Shown: one piece after another, positions 25,529-33,264 of the stretch
Layout: the number at the start of each line of letters is the position of its first letter
Position numbering within the stretch: position 1 is the stretch's first letter
NCBI GenBank assembly: GCA_022821585.1
Contig: JAJEDI010000072.1
Span: 1-62,136 of the forward strand
Direction of reading: 5' to 3'
Length of the DNA: 62,136 nucleotides
Source of the DNA: Caldilineaceae bacterium
GTDB lineage: Bacteria; Chloroflexota; Anaerolineae; Caldilineales; Caldilineaceae
The notes under the pieces: model-generated
What the model was told of the DNA's origin: nothing
The model's input: the letters and a program-made list of their open reading frames with translations, nothing else
Database searches by the model: none
Program-made: the position numbers and the translations under genes

Positions 25529-27313
25529 ATGATGAAAGGTACGACTCTATCGAGACGCCATTTTTTGAAGTTGGGCGGAACAGCCGGCACCACCGCATTG
25601 CTGGCGGCCTGCGCCCCGGGCGGCGCTCCCGAAGCGGCAACGAGCGGCGGGGGCGGGTCCGCCGACATGCCGCAGACGGCAACCCAATCGATCCCAGAGC
25701 TACTTGGCGCGGACATGCCGGGAAGCCCGGACAACTCCAGGGGCTGGACGACAGTTCTGCCCGACTTACCGGAGGGCCTGCCCCCTGCACCTGGACAAGA
25801 GCCGATCGAGATTTCGACCACACGTCGGGTGGACGCACAGACCAAGTTCGGCGAAGGGGACTCGCTGGAGAACAATCCCTGGTCGCGCATGATCGAAAAG
25901 CTGTTCGGCGTTAAGCTCACGGTTGCCTGGTCCTGGTCCAGCTCTGACGAAGCTACGACCAAGTACAACCTGGCCATGGCCAGCGGCGACATGCCGGACT
26001 ATCTGGAGACAATACCCTCGACCATCTTTATAAAGATGGTCGAGACCAATCTGCTCGAAGATATCACTGACGCTTATGACATGTACGCCAGCCAGCGCTG
26101 GAAGGAAACGTGGGCGCAGTACGGCGATCTGCCCTGGATTTTCACAACCATCAATGGCCGCAAGTATGGCCTGCCTCGCGTAGAACAGTTGGCCCAGAAC
26201 GACAATATCCTCTGGTACAGGCAGGACTGGTTTGACAAGCTGGGCCTTGCCGTACCACAGACTTTTGATGAACTGCACGATGTCGCCATGGCCGTGGTCG
26301 AAGCGGATATCGGCAAGGGCGCGCCGGGAACGACCCTCGGTCTGCTGGCCAACAAGAGCTATGCAGACAACTGGTTTGGCAGCATCGATCCGATCTGGGC
26401 ACCGTATGGCGTCGTGCCCGGCCATTGGACTGAGGTTGGCGACGAACTCGTTTACGACAGCATCCGCGAGGAGATGAAAGAGCCGCTGGAGCTCCTGAGC
26501 CAATGGTACCAGGACGGCATCTTCCGCGAGGACTTCTTCACGATCAGCACCTCCGACTCGATCCAGGACGTGGCCGCCAGCCAGTGCGGCATCCATTACA
26601 CGCCATCGTGGGGCGCGTGGTTGGACACGGTCCGCAACGATCCGGAAACGGTCTGGGCCTTTACTAACAATCCGGCTGGCCCTAATGGCGTGCGGGCGCG
26701 CAACACGCAGAACAGCTTTACGCCCTCCCCCTTCGGCTTCCGCAAAGGCATGGAGCATGTGGAGCAGATATTCCTGATCACCAACTTCATGCACGAACTA
26801 ACCGAAGACTATGATCGACGCTTCCACGGGTGGGAGGGCCACGACTACGAGTTTCAGGAAGATGGTTCGGTCGCACAAGGGGGAACCTTCTGGCATCCTT
26901 GGGCCATCGGGCCCATCGGCACGCGCGGCGACGGCATGATTGACCCACGTCACATTGCCAACCAGATCCACTATCAGTTGGAATGGGCCAACATACCGGC
27001 AGAGGAGCGCGATGCCTTCCAGACGCTATCGCTTGAGGATCCCACCGGCGTGACCATCTTGGGCAAGCAGGCGAATCTCTTCATTTTGGATACCGCCGAG
27101 CAGGGCAAACTTAACCGCTTTCAGAGCTTGCCCACGCCGACGATGATTGAGCGGGGCAGCGATCTGATAAAGTTGCAGGACGAGATTGTTCTCGGCATTA
27201 TGATTGGCGAGAAGCCTCTGAGCGCGTTCGACGAGTTTGTCGACCAATGGAAGAGCCAGGGTGGTGACCAGATGACCCAGGAAGTAAACGAATGGTGGGC
27301 GACAAGGTCCTAG
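25529..27313 (+). CDS. Tat-exported lipoprotein, extracellular solute-binding protein (LplA type)
   Basis: About 594 residues from the ATG at 25529 (AAGGAG nine bases upstream); the frame could start at 25475 but would add a non-signal leader. The N-terminus 'TLSRRHFLKLGG' is a Tat motif and 'LLAACAPGG' a lipobox, so the mature protein is anchored by a lipidated Cys. A Gly/Ser/Thr linker follows. The rest is a family 1-like sugar-binding protein of the large LplA class that works with LplB/YtcP permeases. Substrate is unknown, likely an oligosaccharide. First gene of a three-gene operon; no ATPase gene is present, as usual for this class, which shares an MsmK-like ATPase. Confidence 0.9.
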   Translation: MMKGTTLSRRHFLKLGGTAGTTALLAACAPGGAPEAATSGGGGSADMPQTATQSIPELLGADMPGSPDNSRGWTTVLPDLPEGLPPAPGQEPIEISTTRRVDAQTKFGEGDSLENNPWSRMIEKLFGVKLTVAWSWSSSDEATTKYNLAMASGDMPDYLETIPSTIFIKMVETNLLEDITDAYDMYASQRWKETWAQYGDLPWIFTTINGRKYGLPRVEQLAQNDNILWYRQDWFDKLGLAVPQTFDELHDVAMAVVEADIGKGAPGTTLGLLANKSYADNWFGSIDPIWAPYGVVPGHWTEVGDELVYDSIREEMKEPLELLSQWYQDGIFREDFFTISTSDSIQDVAASQCGIHYTPSWGAWLDTVRNDPETVWAFTNNPAGPNGVRARNTQNSFTPSPFGFRKGMEHVEQIFLITNFMHELTEDYDRRFHGWEGHDYEFQEDGSVAQGGTFWHPWAIGPIGTRGDGMIDPRHIANQIHYQLEWANIPAEERDAFQTLSLEDPTGVTILGKQANLFILDTAEQGKLNRFQSLPTPTMIERGSDLIKLQDEIVLGIMIGEKPLSAFDEFVDQWKSQGGDQMTQEVNEWWATRS

Positions 27314-27334
27314 GAAGGATTAGGTACTGTGAAG

Positions 27335-27370
27335 GATGCGGGGGTCCTCGGGAAACTGGGGCTCCCCGCA
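27335..27370 (+). promoter_or_regulatory. Intercistronic hairpin after the binding-protein gene
   Basis: ATGCGGGG pairs with CCCCGCAT, and additional GGTCC/GG..CT pairs may extend the stem; no real U-tract follows. Such hairpins often protect the abundant binding-protein mRNA and reduce read-through into the permease genes. Confidence 0.5.
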
Positions 27371-27440
27371 TTTGGCTTCGTCGATACGAGTGGACTCCTC
27401 TGAGAGATTTCAGTTCAAGTAGCTTCCACGAGAAAACCTC

Positions 27441-28394
27441 ATGGCAGTCGTGCAAGCGGAGTTAGGGCCGACTGACGAAGCGGCTGCGAAGCGCGCGAGA
27501 ATCCGCAATTATCTGTCTCGAGCATGGCCGCTGTACGTCATGATGGTACTGCCGGTTATCCAACTTGCTCTCTTTCACTACTACCCCATGTATGGCGTAG
27601 TGATTGCGTTCCAGGATTTCAACCCCGGCTTGGGATTCGGCGGGTCACCGTGGGTCGGTCTGAAGCACTTCGAGTTCATCTTCGCCAATCCTGACTTCAA
27701 GAACGTTCTCTCCAACTCGTTTATCATCGCCGTCGCTAAAATCGCCACACTTCAGTTCATGGCCGTTTCGTTGGCGTTACTGCTCAACGAGATTCGGTCG
27801 ATGATCTTCAAGCGTACAGTGCAGACGGTAATCTACCTGCCCCATTTCCTCTCCTGGATTGTGCTCGGAGGCATCCTGCTGGACTTGCTGTCGACATCGG
27901 GGATGGTCAACCGCGCGATCGAGTATGTGGGCTTTGACCCGGTCCTTTTTCTGGGCAGCAACGCCTGGTTCCGCCCAATCATCGTAGTCACAAATCTGTG
28001 GAAAGAGGCCGGCTGGGCGACGATCATTTTTCTGGCCGCGCTGACGGGTATCGATCCGGTTCTGCATGAGGCGGCCGCCATTGACGGCGCCAACCGCTGG
28101 CAGCGCATTCGCCACGTCAACATTCCCGGCATTCTGTCAATGGTCATTCTGATCGCCTGCCTGAACCTGGGTAATGTCCTTCAAGCCGGATTCGAGCAGG
28201 TTCTGACCTTATACAACCCGACCGTTTATGAAACAGGCGATATTATCGATACGTACGTCTACCGCGCCGGTCTCATCTCGGCGCGGTACAGCATGGGCGC
28301 GGCCGTGGGGCTCTTCCAGTCGGCGATGGGCTTTGTTCTGATCGTCTTTGCGTACCGATTGGCCAGCAGGTATGCCGGCTATCGCATCTTTTGA
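27441..28394 (+). CDS. ABC sugar transporter permease, LplB type
   Basis: 317 residues with six predicted membrane helices (first 'PLYVMMVLPVIQLALFHYYP'). The cytoplasmic EAA loop reads 'EAAAIDGANRWQRIRHVNIP', which contacts the ATPase. The C-terminus 'RLASRYAGYRIF' is typical of LplB-like permeases. Located 127 bp after the binding-protein gene and 45 bp before the second permease. Confidence 0.93.
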   Translation: MAVVQAELGPTDEAAAKRARIRNYLSRAWPLYVMMVLPVIQLALFHYYPMYGVVIAFQDFNPGLGFGGSPWVGLKHFEFIFANPDFKNVLSNSFIIAVAKIATLQFMAVSLALLLNEIRSMIFKRTVQTVIYLPHFLSWIVLGGILLDLLSTSGMVNRAIEYVGFDPVLFLGSNAWFRPIIVVTNLWKEAGWATIIFLAALTGIDPVLHEAAAIDGANRWQRIRHVNIPGILSMVILIACLNLGNVLQAGFEQVLTLYNPTVYETGDIIDTYVYRAGLISARYSMGAAVGLFQSAMGFVLIVFAYRLASRYAGYRIF

Positions 28395-28439
28395 ACCTCG
28401 GCAGGAGTCGGGAAACCAAGGGCGACCTTTGGAACGGCA

Positions 28440-29321
28440 ATGATACGTGAGAAGAGTTTTGCCAGCCGGTTGTTTGACGCAGGAAACTACCTTTTTCTGT
28501 TTCTTTTCGGCCTGGCCTGTCTATTTCCCATGGTGCATGTCGTCGCGGTTTCGCTGAGCAATCGGGCCGCCTCGATGGGCGGGTTTGTCACACTTTGGCC
28601 GCTGGGAACGACATTCCAGAACTATGTTGAGATTCTGGAGGCGGGGCCCGTCTACAAAGCGTTTCTGGTTTCGGTTTCTCGCACGGTGTTGGGCACCTCC
28701 ATAAACATGGCGATGACGGTACTGGCAGCATATCCTCTCTCCAAGACGTCCCAAGAGCTGAAGGGGCGTTCGGTCTTCATGTGGATTGTGCTGATCGCTA
28801 TGCTCTTCAACGGTGGGCTCATCCCCTGGTGGATGGTGATCCGCAACCTGGGTCTGCTCAACAGCCTCTGGGCTCTGGTGCTGCCCGGCGCTCTGCCGGT
28901 CTGGAACGTGATCCTGCTGATGAATTTCTTCCGCGAGATCCCGAAGGAATTGGAGGAGGCAGCGATCATTGATGGGGCCTCCTATTGGGGTACTTTGTAT
29001 TACGTTTATCTGCCTCTGTCGGTGCCGGCGCTGGCGACACTGACTCTGTTTGCCGCTGTCTTCCATTGGAATGCCTGGTTTGACGGCATGGTCCTGATTA
29101 TGGACAACGAAAAGTACCCGGTCATGACCTTCCTGCGAACAGTGGTGGTCGATCTGAATTTGCAGATCCTGACAGTGAACATGGACGACATTTACAATCT
29201 GTCGGACCGCTCGATTCGGGCCGCCAACATCGTCGTCGCCACGGTGCCCATTTTGATCGTCTACCCATTCCTGCAACGCTATTTCATTCACGGCATCCGC
29301 CTGGGGGCAGTCAAGGGATAG
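28440..29321 (+). CDS. ABC sugar transporter permease, YtcP/LplC type
   Basis: 293 residues. Membrane helices begin at 'YLFLFLFGLACLFPMVHVVA'; the EAA loop reads 'EEAAIIDGASYWGTLYYVYLP'. 'SLSNRAASMGGFVTLWP' after the first helix and the short C-terminus 'YFIHGIRLGAVKG' are standard for the second permease of Lpl-type importers. Forms the heterodimeric channel with the upstream gene. Confidence 0.93.
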   Translation: MIREKSFASRLFDAGNYLFLFLFGLACLFPMVHVVAVSLSNRAASMGGFVTLWPLGTTFQNYVEILEAGPVYKAFLVSVSRTVLGTSINMAMTVLAAYPLSKTSQELKGRSVFMWIVLIAMLFNGGLIPWWMVIRNLGLLNSLWALVLPGALPVWNVILLMNFFREIPKELEEAAIIDGASYWGTLYYVYLPLSVPALATLTLFAAVFHWNAWFDGMVLIMDNEKYPVMTFLRTVVVDLNLQILTVNMDDIYNLSDRSIRAANIVVATVPILIVYPFLQRYFIHGIRLGAVKG

Positions 29322-29470
29322 CAGTTTTTAGTAGCCAGTTTTTAGTGAACTGCCGGGAAGGGGAGGGCGCGGAGAACTTCAACACCTTTTTGTCCACGAA
29401 GGGCCACTAAGGGCCGCGAAGAACACCTTTTTGATCCGCGGAGGGGCGCGAAGGGGCGCGAAGAACACCA
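29322..29470. repeat. Intergenic repeat, right copy (flanks ABC transporter operon)
   Basis: Direct copy of the 25228-25378 element (GCAGTTTTTAGTAGCC, GTGAACTGCCGGGAAGGGG, GGGCGCGGAGAACTTCAACA), beginning on the last base of the permease stop codon. The two copies bracket the complete transporter operon in the same orientation. Confidence 0.7.
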
Positions 29471-30051
29471 AAGACCTCTGGGAAGTCAGTTGCGTGAATG
29501 CGCGGACCCGCCTCATTTTGCTCCCGCAAATCGCCGTTGACGCGCGCACGGCTGCGCGATGAGGCTCCGAAACGCCTTCGGCGCACTTCGCCGATAGTCC
29601 GGTTTTCTCCTTCACAGTGTTCAAGCTGGAAGTTCAAGCTGGAAGTTCAAGCTGGGAACATTTCGAACAGGCCTCCAGGCCTTCCGTTGTTGTTGCGTTC
29701 TGAACGGCCTTCCAAAAACGTCAACGAGACCTGGTCATGCAATCCAAGCCTGCGCTGCCAGGCCGTGTTTTGGCGCGCCCGGACTCAGCGGCGGTTTGCC
29801 CGGGTTCAGTTTAACAACACAGACAACAACCAGGTCCGAATTCAATCTGCCCCGGCCAGCCCGCTGTGCGCGTATGCGTTGATGAGCAGGCCGGCCCTGC
29901 TCAAGCGGGAGAGGCGGTCCCGCAGCGCTTCAATCTCCTGCACGGGTTCGGCGGCCCCTCCCGTAATCCCTTCCATACCCTGCCTGAAGCCGCGCGGCGC
30001 GCTTCAGGCGTAAGCCCAGCGGCCGGGACGCCTACGACTCTACCACGCATG
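29471..30051. other. Non-coding region with short repeats
   Basis: A plus-strand frame at 29498-30013 is low-complexity and Arg/Ser-rich with no domain; I do not call it. The region holds a 13-bp tandem repeat (29619-29657), the 26-bp repeat GGCCAG...GCGT at 29854-29879 that recurs at 31060-31085, and GCGGCGCGCTTCAGGCG, similar to a stretch upstream of copy A. Confidence 0.5.
29619..29657. repeat. 13-bp tandem repeat, three copies
   Basis: GTTCAAGCTGGAA is repeated at 29619, 29632 and 29645 (last copy ends GGG). Simple tandem array; no known role. Confidence 0.8.
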
Positions 30052-30137
30052 ACATACGGGCGTCATACGGGCACGGAACTGACGCGATAAAAACGGCTAA
30101 TTTCACATAAGTGTCACTCAAAGTATTGTATACTATA
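30052..30137 (+). promoter_or_regulatory. Promoter-like repeat element, copy C
   Basis: Shares ACGCATGAC, GGAACTGACGCGA, AATTTCACATAAGTGTCACTC and AAGTATTGTATACTA with copies A and B. TATACT (30130-30135) is a good -10. It lies about 77 bp upstream of the secreted Thr/Pro-rich protein gene. Confidence 0.6.
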
Positions 30138-30213
30138 AGAATCGTAATCAAACAGGACCAAGGGCAGAACCCAAGCGAACTCCGGTCACACGTTCGAAAG
30201 GATTTGAAAAGTT

Positions 30214-30999
30214 ATGGGTGTAGAACGCACTGTACGCGCTCTTATTCTGGGCCTGGCATTGGCCGTTTTCCTGGCGCTGCGGCACACGGCAACAGTGGAA
30301 GCACGTCAGATGTTACATGAATGCGAAGCTGAAGGAATTGTGCGCGATGGTGATCCGCGCCATGATCAAGAATGCGGCACGCATACGCCGACGCCGACAC
30401 CAACCAACACACCCACGCCCACACCAACACCAACCTACACACCCACACCAACCTACACGCCCAGGCCCAGGCCGAGACCTACGAATACGCCGACCAACAC
30501 GCCCAGGGCGACCAGCACATCCAGGCCGACCCACACAGCGACGCCGATGCCAACCAGCACGGCTCATGCCTACCAGCACAGCGTCACCGAGCCGACCAGC
30601 ACGGCCATGCCAACGGCAACCAGCACGGCCATGCCAAAGCCGGCAGCGGCGCCAAGACCAGGCACGCCCTGCATCGTTACGCATGCCGCCACGCCGGCGC
30701 AACTGTGCGAATCCGGCGAGGGGCTTCAATATTATTTCATCGGGCCAGACGGTGTGCAGACGGGGCCATATCTGTCTTCATTCGAAGAGTTGGCGGAGAC
30801 GCATTCGCTGGTTCAGGCCGTGGTCGAGCTGTACCGCGGGACGAATCCCATGTCAGGCAAGCAGGTTCAGATCGACTATCTGCCCAATGAAAAGGTGATC
30901 CGGGTCAGCACCTACTACGCGGATACGCCTTACAGTAAGAACAAGCCCTATATCTTCACCGTCAACACAAGCCACGAGGTGGTACACCAGGTTTGGTAG
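30214..30999 (+). CDS. Secreted protein with long Thr/Pro linker
   Basis: 261 residues, GAAAGGA upstream of the ATG. 'VRALILGLALAVFLAL' is a signal or anchor segment. Residues ~55-140 are a Thr/Pro-rich stalk built of PTPT, PTYT and RPTNT units. The C-terminal ~110 residues form a small globular domain with a Cys pair ('GTPCIVTHAA', 'AQLCESGEGL') and 'GVQTGPYLSSFEELAETHSL'. I do not recognise the domain. The stalk suggests display beyond the cell envelope. Transcribed from repeat element C, like the LRR protein and the transporter. Confidence 0.75.
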   Translation: MGVERTVRALILGLALAVFLALRHTATVEARQMLHECEAEGIVRDGDPRHDQECGTHTPTPTPTNTPTPTPTPTYTPTPTYTPRPRPRPTNTPTNTPRATSTSRPTHTATPMPTSTAHAYQHSVTEPTSTAMPTATSTAMPKPAAAPRPGTPCIVTHAATPAQLCESGEGLQYYFIGPDGVQTGPYLSSFEELAETHSLVQAVVELYRGTNPMSGKQVQIDYLPNEKVIRVSTYYADTPYSKNKPYIFTVNTSHEVVHQVW

Positions 31000-31230
31000 G
31001 CGCGTTTCTCCAGGGGATGGCTGTCATCGCCCAAGGAATCAGTTTGACTGTCGTGCCCGGGCCAGCCCGCTGTGCGCGTATGCGTGTACCCAGGAAATTA
31101 CTTTGAGATCATCCCTGACCTGTGGAACGGCGGGCGGCCTGGGGAGATGAGGAGAACGGAGATGACACGAAATGCGCGGCATTATTTTGAACAGCTAGGC
31201 GACGCGGGGACGCATCTGGAATCGTGACAG

Positions 31231-31428
31231 ATGAGCGTGAAGAGGACTGTAACGATCGGACTGCCGAACGATGTATACCGCCGCCTGTTGCGTTCGGCTG
31301 AGCGCAACAGGCGGACGCCGGCAAAGGAGATCGAACACCTGATCATGAGGCAGTTCGATCGCGACTATTCACAAGCGGAATTTGACAAACTGGTGCGGGA
31401 AATAAGGCGAGGGTACGAGAAAGAGTAA
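31231..31428 (+). CDS. Ribbon-helix-helix (CopG/Arc-like) small regulator
   Basis: 65 residues: a short strand 'RTVTIGLPNDVYRRLL' followed by two helices ('AERNRRTPAKEIEHLIMRQF') is a typical Arc/FitA-like fold, with a basic tail. No toxin gene follows directly; the next frame is a fibronectin fragment. Likely an orphan antitoxin or regulator. The ribosome binding site is weak (GTGACAG). Confidence 0.6.
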   Translation: MSVKRTVTIGLPNDVYRRLLRSAERNRRTPAKEIEHLIMRQFDRDYSQAEFDKLVREIRRGYEKE

Positions 31429-31482
31429 CCGCCCGGACCCTGCCGGCTAACGAACGGCCTTCACCTGGCGCTGCACGTCCTC

Positions 31483-31755
31483 ATGCTCCTGAACGCCGCT
31501 GATGACTTCGAACAGGTTGCGGGCGCGGGGATTGCCGGACGGACTGTATACTATTCGTCGCCACCTACACCCAGGCCAAAGATGCGTGCTGTGGGGAATT
31601 TGCGCGTGGCGGCAACAACCACTTCGTCCATCACACTCGCCTGGGACCCGCCGGGCGGCCCCATCCAGGCGGACGGTTACGTTATCATCTGGCCGCAATC
31701 AGGAGTGCTCAGGAGCAAGGGTCCCATGTCCTTCATCTATGCAAGCACCCAATGA
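31483..31755 (+). pseudogene. Fibronectin type III fragment
   Basis: The middle of the 90-residue frame reads 'VGNLRVAATTTSSITLAWDP' and 'ADGYVIIWPQSG', the first half of an FnIII domain like those of the LRR protein. The rest of the module and a signal peptide are missing. Likely a fragment of a larger surface protein; the start at 31483 is not convincing. Confidence 0.5.
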
Positions 31756-31801
31756 TGCGGAACCATTACCGCTTCACCGCTGCCAGCACTGAACCCTGAC
31801 C

Positions 31802-31888
31802 ATGAAACGAGCCAACCTGTACGCCATCATTGTCGTTCTCTCCGTCCTTCTCGTATTCTGTCTGTTCGCAATTCTGGCCAACGCATAG
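31802..31888 (+). CDS. Tiny single-helix membrane peptide (28 aa)
   Basis: MKRANLYAII followed by an unbroken hydrophobic run to the stop gives one transmembrane helix with a basic N-terminus. Ribosome binding site is weak (CCTGACC). Three comparable peptides occur at 33087-33164, 35013-35189 and 37174-37263, which raises confidence that these are genuine genes. Function unknown. Confidence 0.4.
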   Translation: MKRANLYAIIVVLSVLLVFCLFAILANA

Positions 31889-31997
31889 CCCCCCTTGGCA
31901 TCGAGAACCATATGGAATGCGCAACAAATATGTGCGAAAGTGACAGCGGAAAGCTCTTCTCGATGAATGAACGCCTGAATCAATAAAGGAGACAAAC

Positions 31998-32444
31998 ATG
32001 GTTCGTTTTACAACCCTATTTTTTGCCCTTACGCTCCTTCTTGCCGGTTGCGTTGCCATTCCAACTGAAAATGAAGCGGCGGGTTTCACCAGGTCAAAAG
32101 TGCAGGATGCGATCCGCTACTATGATCGCAACGGCAGGGATGCGGCTGTCGAGTATTACAGTTCGGAAGACAGCGTGCATGGTCAGTGGTACGTGTTCAT
32201 TGTGGATGCGGACGGCTATGCCATCGCTTCGCCCAACGCGGACATGATCGGCCGCGATCCGGCTCTGCGCGTCGATGCAAGCGGTTACTTCTACGGCGAT
32301 GATCTGATGAGCGCAACCGGGGCGGGCAAGTGGATCAGCTACGTTTTTCGCAATCCGGAAACGGGAGAGAACGCGCGTAAGCATACCTGGGTCGTGCGCC
32401 ATGACGGATTGCTATTCGCTTCCGGCTTCTATGAGGGGAAATAG
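31998..32444 (+). CDS. Single Cache-domain lipoprotein, copy 1
   Basis: 148 residues with AAAGGAG upstream. 'FFALTLLLAGCVAIP' is a signal peptide with lipobox (LAGC). The remainder is a compact Cache_2-like sensor: 'AIRYYDRNGRDAAVEYYSS', 'WYVFIVDADGYAIASPNADM', 'RDPALRVDASGYFYGDDLM' and 'KHTWVVRHDGLLFASGFYE'. There is no cytoplasmic signalling domain, so it would be a periplasmic or surface ligand-binding lipoprotein. Near-identical to the minus-strand gene at 44165-44611. Confidence 0.85.
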   Translation: MVRFTTLFFALTLLLAGCVAIPTENEAAGFTRSKVQDAIRYYDRNGRDAAVEYYSSEDSVHGQWYVFIVDADGYAIASPNADMIGRDPALRVDASGYFYGDDLMSATGAGKWISYVFRNPETGENARKHTWVVRHDGLLFASGFYEGK

Positions 32445-32585
32445 ACTGCCGAAGCAACGGGAGATGGAACCGGAGGTAGCTGAGGGGTTGCATTTGTCAG
32501 CTCTTAAGAGGCCTTGGCCAATTGGCAACAGGACCTAAAGAGTGCGCCCAGGCGCCAGCGAGGTATGGTTGGACTGGGGGAAGAG

Positions 32586-32882
32586 ATGACAGAAAGAATG
32601 CTGACATGGAGAAGCACGCTGCTCGTCGCCTACGAGACTTTCGACGGCGAGGCAGACAATGTCGCGATCACCAGCTTCATTGCCGACCAGATCAGTTGGG
32701 ATGAAGACTGGAACAAACTACACTTCCAGCTTTCCAAGTATAGAGCCCACCTTGCCGAAGCCGGACTCCTTGAAAAGGTCCGCCATCCTTCCGCCAAGAG
32801 CCCAGGCATACACAGACTCACCCCCGCCGGACGGCAGGCCGCTTCCGGCTTGATTGGCAACGAAGGTGCGGTTCCTGATTGA
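32586..32882 (+). CDS. Small winged-helix-like protein
   Basis: About 98 residues from the ATG at 32586 (GGGGGAAG upstream). 'MTERMLTWRSTLLVAYETFDG' leads to 'WNKLHFQLSKYRAHLAEAGLL' and 'GIHRLTPAGRQAA', a pattern like the DNA-reading and wing parts of PadR/Mrr-N-type winged helices. The upstream 32514 start would run through the end of the MITE-like repeat (AGGTATGGTTGG at 32559) and is rejected. Function unknown. Confidence 0.55.
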   Translation: MTERMLTWRSTLLVAYETFDGEADNVAITSFIADQISWDEDWNKLHFQLSKYRAHLAEAGLLEKVRHPSAKSPGIHRLTPAGRQAASGLIGNEGAVPD

Positions 32883-33086
32883 AGAGTCCCACAGCGACGG
32901 CCACAAGGAGGTTCACCCTTGGCACGCTTCTCGCATGCAGCCGTCATCAAGTGTGAAAGGCAACCTCAGAAGCAGGCCGCGTTATCGATGCGGAGCGTGG
33001 CAGCAGTTAGGGATCCTCAGCATACATGTAACCGTAGAATTTTACCTAAGCAACCAAAATTGCGTGACAAAGAGCTGGCCAGGTCG

Positions 33087-33164
33087 CTACAGTGAACCAA
33101 CGACTGAAATCGTGAGACCCAAGAGAAACAGCGTCACCAACAAAAATGCCGCAATCTTGTTCAT
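33087..33164 (-). CDS. Tiny single-helix membrane peptide (25 aa)
   Basis: Minus-strand ATG at 33164 preceded by CAGGAG seven bases upstream; MNKIAAF continues as one hydrophobic helix with a short Ser/Gly tail. The good ribosome binding site argues for translation. It lies downstream of the sulfatase gene on the same strand. Confidence 0.45.
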   Translation of the reverse strand: MNKIAAFLLVTLFLLGLTISVVGSL

Positions 33165-33264
33165 AATCAACTCCTGAGAGTGGAGGAGGAGACGCTTGAG
33201 GTTCATTGGGACGCTCCTGTCGATGGGAGGCCGACGACGGCTACGTACTCACCGTGACCGATGG

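Noticed and set aside
25766..26794. 342-aa open frame on the minus strand
   Set aside because: Antisense to the solute-binding protein; no motif or ribosome binding site.
29498..30013. 171-aa open frame on the plus strand
   Set aside because: Arg/Ser-rich random-looking sequence running through tandem and dispersed repeats; no start signal.
30372..30660. Repetitive ACGCC/CACACC tract
   Set aside because: Codes for the Thr/Pro-rich stalk of the secreted protein; not a separate repeat element.
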